64,000 nt of DNA from Acanthochromis polyacanthus. Taxonomy: Eukaryota > Chordata > Actinopteri > Pomacentridae. Below, piece by piece: positions 1-16,399 of this stretch. The stretch is taken from contig NC_067124.1 of the NCBI RefSeq assembly GCF_021347895.1, positions 15,490,521 through 15,554,520 on the forward strand. Reading direction: 5' to 3'. Under the pieces are notes generated by a model. It saw only the letters and a list, made by a program, of their open reading frames with translations. It made no database searches and was not told where the DNA came from. The translations under genes and the position numbers were made by a program. Numbering within the stretch: position 1 is the stretch's first letter; each line of letters starts with the position of its first letter.

Positions 1-1132
1 CTACCGGTTGCATTTAGAGAATTAAATATTGAATATCTATGCATGCTATTGAAATTCCAGGCCTTTTGAAAATATGTTCCACTTGCCTGTATTGGTGCAA
101 AGTGTGCAGTGAGATGTACACAGATCACAACAATCAGGTGTTGGGGAATTATACTTGATTCAAATGTATTTACAGTGCAAATATTAATTCAGAATAGAAG
201 ACATTTAACATTATGTCAGGCTGCACAAATCCATGTGCCTGTTCCTCTCTTTTTAATGTACAAATACAATCACTTAAACGATCTCAGTTTGCACTTTAAT
301 TAGTTTATTTCGAAGTCTTGCAATGTGAATTCTGTATTTACATCATTAATTGTATCATTCAGGAGTGAACAACAATGACATATGGAGGGTTTAGGTGCTA
401 CCTACAGTAAAGCTAAATAACAAGAATTCTAGTTCCCAAGATACAATACAGTATCTGTGCTGCACTGCAATCAGCATGCCTTCATTAACCATTGTACGGT
501 CACTTGTTTTGCCATATTCCCTGTACAGTACATAAACCTATAATTGCTGCCACATAGCTACTCTCACAACAGAGAGCGGGAGATGGGGGAAATGGACTTT
601 CCCATTGTGCCTCATGCTTCAGAAGAATGGTACGTTTGTCATTTATGTATATATTTCAAAGGGCTGCTCCTGTAAAGCAATCCACTAGCATTCTTCCCCT
701 CCTTGGTCAGTTCTGTGGGACCGCTGTGTTGTCTGCTTTGGCATGTGGAGCTTGAGCTGGGGAGTTAAATGGATTAATTACCTTTAAGGTCCTTTTGCGT
801 CTTTTATTTCACAGACAGACTCACTGTTGGCTTTTGAAATGCCCCCACCCCCATTCCTAATGACATAATCACGTAATTAGGTGATTTTCAAATGGAATCG
901 CCACATAAGTAGGGGGTTAATTTTCCTCCCGTCTATTCATCTGATTTCATGGTATTTTAGGTCACTAGTTCCTACAGTGTCCAGTCAGACAGAGCCTAAA
1001 GGAGGTTACATGACAAAAACTCAAAAAAAAAAAAAAACATTTGACAGAAGAGCTGTACAGAACACAAGTGGAGAACATAGTGACTGGATTATTGGATACA
1101 CAGTGTAATTACTGGAAAATATCTGACTGAGC
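1..1132. other. Non-coding stretch, nothing recognised
   Basis: AT-rich unique-looking DNA with no convincing exon, RNA gene or long repeat. A 15-base A run lies near 1023-1037. The short open frames here have no domain and no splice context. Confidence 0.5.
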
Positions 1133-1369
1133 TTACTGTAAATTACCAGTTACCAGTAGCAGGACTTTCACAGCAACATACTGTACCATTTTCATAGCAA
1201 ATTATATTAAAATGACAGGACTTCACTATCCGCTGTGCAGCTAAATCACTGTAATATGACAGTATGCTGCTGTACTGTTTCTGTACTGAACTATGATTTT
1301 ACAGTAAAAATGCCCTTTAGATTACTGTTATGTAGAAGTGACAACTCAGTGGCTGGTAATTTACTGTAA
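1133..1369. mobile_element. Candidate short inverted-repeat element (MITE-like)
   Basis: The left end reads TTACTGTAAATTACCAG (1133-1149). The right end reads CTGGTAATTTACTGTAA (1353-1369), whose reverse complement matches the left end at 16 of 17 positions. The body is 237 bp, AT-rich and without coding potential, and contains further TTTACAGTAAA-type motifs near 1299-1307. This is the layout of a non-autonomous DNA transposon. No clear target duplication was recognised, so the family and exact boundaries are open. The alternative is a chance pairing of two simple palindromic motifs. Confidence 0.5.
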
Positions 1370-4300
1370 ACTGTAAACATTTAAAATAACAATGTGGAGT
1401 ACTGCCTTAACTATAAAGGAACCTAATGCACAAGAAATGTTGCATTTACACTGAAACAAAAACATTTAAACTTTTAATCCATCTTTTGGAAAAATTCACT
1501 CAAAAAAAAAAAAACCACACGGGAAAACAATTTACACTTTTTTAAAAATATGTGTATATTTGAGTCTGCATTGTTGTCTTTATTGATGTTCACTCAAAGA
1601 TAAATATGCAGTTTTTGCTTATTACTCCGAAGCAATCGTACGACTTTTGTCAAACCCGATACAGACAATTAACACTTATCTAGTCAGGTGCTATGATTTA
1701 ACACGGTCACTCCTAACTTGCTCAAGCTCCTTTTTCAGGCAGTTCAAGACATAAATGCAAAATGACTTTGTCCCTTTGCCAAGGTGAGCACAGTTATATT
1801 TTTAGTATCATTTTTTTTGCCTCTTTGTCAATTTGTCTGTCATTTGGATAATGCAAAAAAAAAACAAAAAAAAAAACAACAATTCCCAAACCAAATTCGT
1901 TAAAACTTGGTGTAGAGGTGGAACACTAACAAAGGAACAATCCATTTATCTATCTTAAAATTGTGAGGTAGGGCATTGATCCTTGCAGAGCACCTATAGT
2001 CTGATGTGGTTATTGGAAATGGAGGAAAATATTGTCATATTTAGAACCAAAATTTGCAGTGAAAGACATCCAGACTAGACTAGATGTGTGAATACTGACG
2101 ACAACATAAGTCAAAGTTTATTAGCACAGGAATTTGCCATTGTTACTGCAAAAATATTTATCTCTTGTGGGCTGTCAGTGTTGTTTGTGACCAGAGCCAC
2201 CAGTGAATGAACCACTGCTTGTGTAAACTGCCAATAAACTTAAGCATCATTATCAATTAAACAAGTGACACTGAAAGCATACTTCTACTTTGGTGCAGGA
2301 AGAATCATAACGGAGAGAAAACTGAACAGACTGGATAACCAGCTTCATAGATCAGTATCCTGGTTCAGCCTCAATCAATAGAGAGGAAGGAGGAGTCAAA
2401 GCCTGGTTTCCAGAGCAACAAATCTCAAATAAAGATTTCCCACTCTCTTGGAAATTCTGTGGTGACACGGCTGAAATGCTCTCCTCATTGACTCCAAACA
2501 CGGGTCCAGTGCCCACGAACACTTGGTCCTGCGTGGAGCAGTCTAATATGTCATGTGAAACAAGAAGGTGTCCTTTCATTCAGTCCACTGTGGGCTTTCG
2601 TGAGAACAATCAACGGCTCTCCACAGCAAGAAGGCGTGAGGAGCAATTCCTGTCTCCTCTCAGCCACGGGAGGAGAAGAAATCAGATAATTAAATGTGAG
2701 AAACGGCGTAGAAAGAGAGAAAGGGGACGAACCTTTATGCACGGCTACCTTCCTGAGGCTACCTGCTCAGGCGTGGAGCTGGAGAGCGAGCTAGCCATGG
2801 TGGTATACAGCGAGGGCCCTGCAGCGGGGAAACGGTAACGGCGCAGACCGTGACAAAAACGACTGCACAGCCCCTCAATGCTCCACCTGGCAAACACAGA
2901 CGGTTGTCAGGGACTGGCAAGTCAGGCATGTCCTCTTCAAGTGGCACCACGTCCATCAGAGCCCGTTCTGAATGGGCCCTCTCGCTGTTTGCATGGCCTG
3001 AGCTCCAATGATATGCCTCACTCCCCTCCGAAACTCCATAGACTGGCTTCACTGTCAGAGCAATGGGAGGAGAGGTGTTGAGTCGCAGCTATTGTTGGAG
3101 ACGGATAATGGGAAAGAGCGGAAAGTGTTAAAAATGATTGTGTCTCTGTTGGGGCTCAGTGTAGAGATCTGTGGACTGAATCACATCATAATAAGGAAGT
3201 GAAGCGGAGCAGGTCCCTTTTTTATCCGCCTTCAACAAGGCAGAACGTGGCAGCCATGTTTTGGTCTCCTGGTCAAATATGTTGAAACAAAGAGGTCATC
3301 TGAGAAAATAAAACCAATAAAGGGGTGAAGAATGTAACAAATAAATTCCGCAAAAGTGAAAAGTAAAGCAACAAATGTAGAAAAAAATGATTGAATCTAC
3401 TGAATTTGAATGACTATATTGATGTGATCCATTTCAAATTGTTTAGTTTCACCAGTGAGTTAAACAAAACATCAGCTTCCCTTTAGATTTGAACTGTTTC
3501 TTCGTAAATGGATGGGGATGGAAAACGACCCTGTTATCCTGTGTGATACAGGCGTTATTACAAATTAATTGCTTTTCAAGTGGCAATAAATATCTGTGTG
3601 CTTTAGTATCAGTGTGGGTTTCATGTGCACTGATTTAGTAGAGTTGCCTCTGGGTCTCGCATGAATACAAATACCTCTGTTGAGGGTCAGTGAGAGAAGA
3701 GCTTTCTTCACTCTATTGACTGAAAATCTAGTTGTCTCATCTCTCTAAGCAGATGTCTTTCCCCAAGCATCTGTTTGTATTAGTACTGTAATTGCTGGTG
3801 ATAATAAGCCCATTGATTCAGTATCTAAGGAAATAGTCAATCAGGGCAGCTCATTCGTCTTACTTTTCCTGACAGTTTTCCCCTCTAGCTAAACAGACAG
3901 TGCCAGGGCCTGGGCTTTGTTGACTGGATTGGAAAAGCAGACTGTGGTTGGTTGGGAATGGCCGACCTGTCGGCTCTGAGTGAGTGATGGGATCGGTGCA
4001 AACACACCAGTGACCCAATGGCCCTTACAGGAGGCCCAGGGTGATAGATGTGTTGATTTGTTTATAGAAGCCTTAGCCCATTCTTTGCTCCTTTTTCTCT
4101 GTTCTCTCTCTCTTAGTCTATCCATTTTCTGCTTCTCTATTTTCTGTCACTGCCTTTGCTGCTATCTCTACCCCTTCAGCTCCTCTCTGATGGTTTCCAC
4201 ATTGGCTGAAATATGCAGTCAACTCATAAATACTGTTAACATGCTTTGAGAGTTTGTTTAGCAGCTAATTTTTAAACCTTTTGCTCCAACAAGACAAGTT

Positions 4301-5139
4301 CTTCTACGTTTGCTACTATAGTATGTTGAATCTATGGAATGCACTTAAGACTATCATCTTCTTCCCATGAAGATGCATCAGAAAATATTTCATAAAATAC
4401 AACGAAATATATTTATCTGTCATTGTACATGTGCAATGAAATTTTATGCAAACTTATTTCAAGAGCAAAACAGCAAAGTGCATCAAGTCAGAGGTATGTA
4501 AATAAAATACAAAAAAGAGAAATGCTTCTAAACTGACTATAAAAAGATTATTTAAAAAGAGGAAGAAAATTTCTAAAAACAGGAAAGAAAAGAAAAACAT
4601 ACATACAAGACTCTATGGCTTTTGGATAAAAACTCTTTTTCAGTCCTTTGGTTTGTTTTTATTGTCCTGAAACGTATGCTTGAAGGCAGCAGTTCAGAGT
4701 GTGTTCTCGATGGGAATATGGTGTGTGAAATGCACAAAAATGCGTTGTATGTGTTTATTTGTAAAAACACTGGAATCATTAACTCACTATGTTCACCAAA
4801 CCATGTATTTTTTACCATTTATCAAAAACCTTTGAGTAGATATGTTCCTCTTTGAAAGCACTGTGTACTTTTTTAGTGGCCGTGTGACTTTAACATCTAA
4901 CAGTGACTGTTGGCATGGAGTAAATACAACAACATGCTGTTTTGTTAAGTGGCAACATCATATTCTGGTCAAAAATGTAATAATCTCTCAACTTTCGCCT
5001 CCAGCCTGACAACACATTACCCGGACCAGAGTCAGTGAAGTCCTATTAGTTTCTGCCCATAAACCAGTAGCAATCTGAAAGGTGTTTGAATTCTGAATAC
5101 CTTCACAGAGTGGAATGAGAGTAAAAGTGAACCATGGCC
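1370..5139. other. Non-coding stretch
   Basis: No supported gene. Short A runs occur near 1502-1514 and 1855-1876. The 120-codon + frame at 2476-2838 overlaps minus-strand frames of similar size and shows no domain, so it is not annotated. Confidence 0.45.
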
Positions 5140-6210
5140 CTGCCTAGTTAATGATTGTCCCATTCAGTGTGCTATGTGTCCGGCTCGACGACTTCAGAAG
5201 CTGTAATATTGTCAGAAATAAATCACTGAGCGCCGGCCTAAACTAAATGTGTTCATTGGTCGGGGTTAAAGGGCAGAGCCACCCATTACTCTGTACTGCC
5301 AAAGGATCATTATTGCCGTGTCAATGATGTTACAAATGAGACATTGTGATGAATCTTTTCCCACCACTTCAAACAACACGAAGCTTACAAATGAGTGTAT
5401 GTTACAGATGCATGATCCCAATTGTTCTACTTGATTGTACACTGGTGTTCCATACTTTTAGAAAAAAGTCGATAATACACTAAAAACTATAAATAAAAAT
5501 AAATGAATGCACTTACACTTTGTTTTTAGTAAAATGTATCATGAAATTGTCTTTCATAATGCGGGTGGAATTAATAAAATGCAGCAGCCAGTGTCTCCAG
5601 ATGGTGAAAATGCCACTGACCGTGGTTTAAAAAAACAAACAAACTCTAAATATGGATAACACTAGAATAAGGGCTTACTGAAATGTAAGGACAAACACAT
5701 GGAGGAAATAGAGGAATAAAAAAAAGGAAAAAGGTCCTTTAGCTACGGAAAAGAAAGTACTCTGACACCTCGACACACACACAATCAGAGCAGAGGAAAG
5801 AGGAGAGAGTAAAATTCTTTACGGCCTGTCACAGTGTCAGGAGCAAGTTTACGGTCAGCGTGTCTTATTATGTACGGCATCCGAAAAACTGTGGTAAATT
5901 AGCAAAACATATGGCGACTTAATGATATCAATGAAGTGGCCATGAGGGCTGCCGAGGAGCAACTAATCTGTTAGATGCGGAGTGGTGTTGCTCACCGTGC
6001 CCCACTGTTTCTCTCTGACTGATAGAACAAGCCAACGCTACGTCCATTAAGATCAATACGCCAGCCATTATGATTGTAAAAAGCACATTTACCAGGGTTG
6101 TCAGGCTCATTATTGCAAGCAGATGGCAGCCCTTGCACTTACAATTCCAGACAAGGGAAGCAGTGACAAGACTTCAAATTAGAATCTATAATGCTAATCT
6201 ATGGCCTGTT
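5140..6210. other. Candidate conserved non-coding DNA (two blocks)
   Basis: About 5140-5360 and 5890-6210 have balanced composition, little simple repeat and many TAAT/ATTA-type homeodomain cores, with interspersed E-box-like and GATA-like words. This texture is typical of vertebrate enhancers. The call rests on texture only. The minus frame at 5928-6110 begins with a hydrophobic run but has no family resemblance. Confidence 0.3.
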
Positions 6211-10440
<4,230 letters not shown>

Positions 10441-10502
10441 AATGAAATACAGAAGTCTCGTCTTGAAAGGGCCAAAAGGAACGACAATAAGATCACAGTG
10501 GC

Positions 10503-10514
10503 TGACCTTTGACC
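10503..10514 (-). promoter_or_regulatory. Perfect DR1 nuclear-receptor-type motif
   Basis: TGACCTTTGACC on + is GGTCAAAGGTCA on -, two half-sites of the AGGTCA class separated by one base. This is the classical DR1 bound by COUP-TF, HNF4 and RXR heterodimers. It sits in a repeat-poor block (about 10440-10660) that also has enhancer-like texture. One 12-bp match in 64 kb can occur by chance. Confidence 0.35.
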
Positions 10515-10659
10515 AAGGCCATCGTCCTTTTATCATCTCAGTCCTTCCCCTTTTCTTCCCCTTGGCAAAAAACTGCTGCTCCAGGAAAAGTTATTAGCCT
10601 CCCTCTATTGTTTCACAAACTCAGCCCGGTAATGTAGAAAAGATTGCAATGATTATAGG

Positions 10660-13600
10660 ACAAACTGAAGAAAAAGAGACAAAAAAGGAAGAAAGGGAGA
10701 AAAAGAAGATATGGCTTGATGGGGCTGGAGTAAAAGTCCTAATTCTTTCTTCCTGGTGGTGTATTTCAAACCAGAGCTGAAGGGGTAATGGTCTTTTTAT
10801 TCAGCTGACAAGAAGCCAGGATGTCGAGCTCCCTTCCAATCGATGGGTCTCCATTGTCTCCCTGCTAACCCACATGGACGAAAAAAAAACCTTACTTGAA
10901 TTATCTACTACAGCCCCAAACAGCTGTTTTTAACACAGTTGAAAAGATAAAGCAATATATTAGTGGGGCCTATGTAGCTATGGTGACCCCAATGAAAATG
11001 TATTACCCTTGTGCCACCTCTAATTTCAACCCCCAGCAGCTTTTACTAGTGCTATGGCTTTCTAATTGTGGTCCCCCCTTTGTGTTCTGTGCTCAAATGA
11101 TTCATTCATTCTATTTAAATGACACAGCATGTGCAGCGTAGTGGCTGTTAAATGTGTGGGACTATAGTGTGTTGATGTGACGCAAGATTGACAAATTCAA
11201 GAGCAAATCAAGTAAAGAAGGTATCAGAGAATATAGTTTTTGCAAATGCAAATTTCAAGAGCCATCCATGACTCTATATTCCAGTGACTTTATTTATTTA
11301 TTTATTTTTAAAAAAAAGTAAAGCAGTTTATGTAGTGTCTTTTTTTTTGGTGGAAATGGTTTGCTGTGCCTTTTTCCCACAACAGTAATAAATGATTGAT
11401 CTTGTACCGTAACAGTATATTTCTATGGTCACTTTTAATTGCTTATCTCACCTCTCCACCTGTCCAACTCTTTGTTTGCAGGGCGACACCCTGACTGTTG
11501 GACCGCCTGCAAGAAAACTAACAAAAACCAGCTATTAAACCGCAGGTCAACATTCATATTTTGTATCTGACTCACCGCTGCAATAAACTCCCTCTGTGAA
11601 AACCTGAGAGACAAGTGCCACATAAACATACCAAATAAAAAAGGCTCGCAATCAGAAATCCTCTCAGTTGGTCATGCACTTGAACAAGGGTATGGAGTAT
11701 TGGGCCAGCTATTATTGTCACCACCCCCAACCCCCTTCCAATCAGCAAAAGAGAAAGCGGGTGGAGGTGGTGGTGATGGTGCAGCGAGGGGCTCCATTCT
11801 TGCCTCTCATGTCCCAGGGTATGGTGTAGGGGTCTCCTAAATGTGCCATGTCGTATTGATCCATATGATCTTTCTAAAAAAAAAAACAAAAAAAAAAACA
11901 GCCAGACTAGCACTTGCACACCACCCCAGCTGAGTAAGGGCTATTGCTGCGCCACGAAGCTAATCAATTGTCTCTGTATGGAACGACTTGTCTTCCGCAT
12001 CACAATGTCAGTGTTTTCTTACTGCCTCATTTTCCTCTGCGGGATCTTACCTTAGCAAAATGCATGTTGAGAATACTCAGGAAGAGGCAGCTGACTGTTT
12101 TTTTTTTTTTTTGCCTTTCAGATGATGTCATGCGTTCAGTGTGTGTGTTCTTGTGAAGCACATTTATGTTGGAGGACAATAATTTACAATGTATCACTCT
12201 TCAGTGTGCTGTGCTTGAAGTTTTGTTGCTGTTTGGGAAAATTTGAGTTTTAGCAAAAGTGATAAACTTATTAAACAGTAAAAATAAAAACACATCAGCT
12301 CTGAGGACTCCCATGTTTTTGGCATAATACGTATGACCGAGAGGGATTTGTGAATGATTAGCACTTAATTTGCTGCCAGCTGTGCCTCATGAAATCCATT
12401 TAGTTGACATTTTGAACTTTAACCAAAGCCATGTATGCTCAAATTAGTGATCCGACATCCTCCCCTTTTCTGCACGCTACGTTTCAGTTGCTTCTGCAGG
12501 AATCTGGTTTTGGTTTTTTCCGAAAATACCACGCCTTAACTCCCACAGCTTGCAAAATGACATGGATGCATTTCAGCTAATTAAAGCAATTTTTCGCCTG
12601 ACGAAAATGACAATCAAAGAAACTTCTGTTCTGAAATGTGTCATTTCAGATTGTCAGACAGATGCAGAAAATGCAAACAGAAAACCGAGCCGAGCCTGCA
12701 GGAGAGTTCGGCTGACCTCAGAATTTCTTACATCGCTTTTAATGTTTTGGCCCAACACATTGCAGATACTACCAAGGGTCTGGTCACTGTGTTATCTAAC
12801 AAGTTTACGGAAAGTTTAAGGAAACATGTTGATAGAAAATAATGAAAAAATCTAAGACCAGTTTTCAAAACTGCATGTCTGCTTTGGAATTGTAAGCACA
12901 CAGGTTCACGATGTCATCCTCATCCTTGGACTGTGCAATGTGAGCAAAAGGGGGAAGGAAGAAAAAAAATGAAACTCACAGCACTCAGTTTTTCTGAAAG
13001 CTAATATGTGACCCACTGATGAAAAGTTCTTCCTTCGGAATTAAGTTGAATGTCCAGCGTTATCTCTCTGTTGGAATTTCTCTTATCACCCAGAGGGAAG
13101 CGAGTGACAGATTGATGCAAGTTCTTACCTGAGCCTCCCCACGTACCCTCTATATGTATCCTGCAATGGACAGATACTGTTAGTGCACCTCGCTATTTTA
13201 TACTTAGACCTCTCAAAAGCTGTTGAGAGACGGGGGTAAGAGAGATAGTCCCGGGCATCTGTGCGCTTGGGTGGGAGGGGGATTTGGTTTCAGGAGATGT
13301 GGGGCTTTGTCTGCAGACCAAAATACAAGGAATTAAAGCAGCACATCTCACATCTTATAAGGATTTTAAACTTTTTATGTTGTTTATTTTTCTTCTACTG
13401 CTTTCACCATGCCTATTCAAATCAGAACCACATACACTTAGGAACAGAACAGAACTCCGGCAGAAGCCATAAAGCATGAAATATATAAAGAAAGTTTAAG
13501 CTGAGTATTATTTAGAGTTTGAGAAATGTGAATTTACTTTAGTTTATGACCTCTTTCTAAACCGTGTCATTATCTGAGAGAGCTATACTTATTTGAGAGT

Positions 13601-13857
13601 TAAAAAAAAACAACTGTTTTTGACGATAATAAACACTCATTTGGCTAAAACTGGCATGACACATAGTTTGAGCTGATTAATTATCACCAGAGCTGTTTGA
13701 AGAGATTAACCACACTTCACACTTATTACAAACACATGTGCACTGATGCATGTGTAACCAGCAATGCAGTACAGTGGAGCCAAACATTTCTTATAAACAG
13801 ATTTTTTTTTTCTGTGATTTTTTTTTTTGAACATAACAAAAACAATACATGTAATGC
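10660..13857. other. Non-coding stretch
   Basis: No supported gene. There are A/T homopolymer runs (11878-11900, 12098-12112). The frames at 11572-11919 and 12550-12842 overlap other frames and show no domain. Confidence 0.45.
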
Positions 13858-13928
13858 AATATTCTTATAAAATTGCAGAAGTTGCAATTCATAAAATTGT
13901 GCAACTTCTGATTTAGAATAAAAGTATT
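13858..13928. repeat. Imperfect 71-nt hairpin
   Basis: CAGAAGTTGCA (13876-13886) pairs exactly with TGCAACTTCTG (13900-13910). The pairing resumes outward through AAAT/ATTT, TTCT/AGAA and AATA/TATT blocks to the ends given. The size and bulged stem resemble a microRNA precursor or a tiny palindromic transposon. Nothing in the sequence shows that it is transcribed. Confidence 0.5.
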
Positions 13929-16399
13929 GTACAAATCTGTTCCAACATTTTGCTATCCTCAGATACAGCCTTTACATGACCTTTAATGGCAGGAAGTGCT
14001 GCAGACAGCCATGTGGTGAACACGCACGCATAGATTCTAACGGGGTACGACAATCTTAAAATGATTATTAACTGGCAGAAATGTTAGATCACATTAACAC
14101 ATAACATTAGCATTTAAATCTAATGGTATCAGTGTTAGTAATGAATTACCTATATTAAGCTTTAATCTGTTCTTTTATCTGATGACTCCAGTGCCCTGAG
14201 AAAAGTTAGATTTTATCCTTTATATTAATAGCGTTATTAAGGGCAAATAACATGAATTTTAAGGGTAAAAGTAGCATTGGCAGAAGTCCAAAATGTTGAT
14301 AGAATAAAACCTCAGATAGCCAATTAAAATTAAATTAAATCAACCCAAAAAATGTTGAATTTGCCACATTTTGATGCTAACATGCAGCTACAGATTCGCC
14401 AAATGAAACCACTGCTTTAAATTGATTGCTTTCGTCCCCAGGTTACAGAAACTTAAGATGCCTCTGTCATCCCCCTTAAGATGCTCTTAAATTGGCTGTA
14501 GGTAACGCCTGATTAGTCAGCCCACCAGAACAGCCTCAGACAGCTTTATTCGCTGGGAGAAGTGCTGACTGCACGCCCCTGAACCTGGACCACCAATTAC
14601 TGTATGAGAGGTTGTGATCCAAGATCAGTAGTTCTGTTTAAAGATGCTTTGGGAGTCGGGATTGTGACGGGTAAGGTCTCCACATCCACAGGTAACTTTC
14701 TACCCTTTGTTGAGCCGTGAGTGGAGTTAAACTTGCGGCTTGTACATTGTATGATCCAACCTTTTTTTAATGGTAAGTGAAGCTTGCAGTGTGTGAGCTG
14801 GACGAAGAGCTTTTTGTAATTACAGAGTTTAAGAGCGCGCAGACATTTGTGATATTCCAGAAAACCTGCATTAACAGTGATCAAAACGTGACATCCTGAC
14901 AGTATATCTCCAGCCGTACTGCGGTGAGCACTTGCGATGACCTCTGACCTTACACTAGTCTGAGGAGATCAGAACAGCGGAATACATCTAAAGCTGGGGT
15001 GCTGAAGTTGAATCCCTTTTGCAGAGCTATCGGAAGAATCTGCCTCCTTCTGCATACCAAGACGGGGCTTATACTTCGCCAATAATCTGCACCTGGACAG
15101 TGTTGTTCTACTTGTGGGCTTATCTGAGAAGTCATACATTTTATCATTCACCAGGTGCAGCCAGGACAAGGTTTAAGGCAGACAGAGTCTCTCTTATCGA
15201 GAGAATCTATCTCAGTGTCTGATGCCAGGGATTCAGTGGGGAAATGACGGTGTTGGGACCTGGTGCACTGAATAATGTACAGTCTGTTGTTTTGGTTGAG
15301 AATCAAGTCAAAATCAGCACAAGCTTGGCAATTTAGTCAAAACAAATAAAGAATCAGGTGAATGGTAATTATTTTCAGGTTTTTAGGAGCAATTTTAGCA
15401 GTGAGATAATTATACAGAGTAGGAGCACGTTGCACATAATAAAATGAATAGTTTGAAAAGTAAATAAGGAATTTATATGCAAAGATGGCAAAGAATGCAT
15501 AGGTTAATAAATAATCATAATGAAAAACCAAAATGGAGAGTGCCAACACCTAAAAGAAGAAGCTCACAGTACTAGATCAGCTACAGAAAATACGTGATTT
15601 GAGTTGATTTAAAAATATAGACAACAGATCAGGGAAAGTACTAAAAGATAAGCCAATGTCCTTATAAATATCTTGAGTTTATTTACTATTTGAAAGGGTG
15701 TACACATGTCTGTTTTGTTACATCTTTGCTAGAAAATGAAAAAAAAAAAGTGACATTTTGGTTACTTTTTTTTTTTTAGCAATATTTGCTTGAAAAAGAG
15801 CCAAGAACTCCTCTGCATCTCACACAAGTACATTTTATTATAACCGAATACAATTAATTTGATCTTGATAATATAAGATATCTAAGTGCTACTCTCCAGT
15901 TCAGCTTCTATTCACAGATCATCAGTCTTGATGATATTCAGAGAACACAGTATATTCCCAATCCATCCATATTCCGGTGAATCTACAGGCCTCTCCTGGG
16001 CAGGGAAGGAGAAGGACAGAAGACGGAGAAGCAGAAGGAGTCCATCAGGTGATATATTACCCTGTAGGCATTGTAATTTGTTATATAAGCTTCATGTAAG
16101 CTCAACAGCAAGATTAAAGACCTCCAGTTCAGTGTATCACTCACCCGTCAACTGCTGGGTCAATTTCCCTTTAACCCTTGTTTTGTGGTTCATAACCCTC
16201 TTACAAATATGACACTGTCAATCAAAATGTAGTGGCCGAGCTTTCTCTGACTGCCTGTCTCTCTGTTTTGCCTTTGAAATCACATTTCATCCAGAAGAAA
16301 AGAGAGAAGATGGTGGATTTATTTCTAAGTTGTTGTTTACAGTGAGTGAATGCTCGAATGGCTAAATTATTCCCCAAAATGTGATCAAATTTTATTCTA
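13929..16399. other. Non-coding stretch
   Basis: AT-rich, no supported gene. The overlapping frames at 14597-15222 lack domains. T and A runs occur near 15739-15778. Confidence 0.45.
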
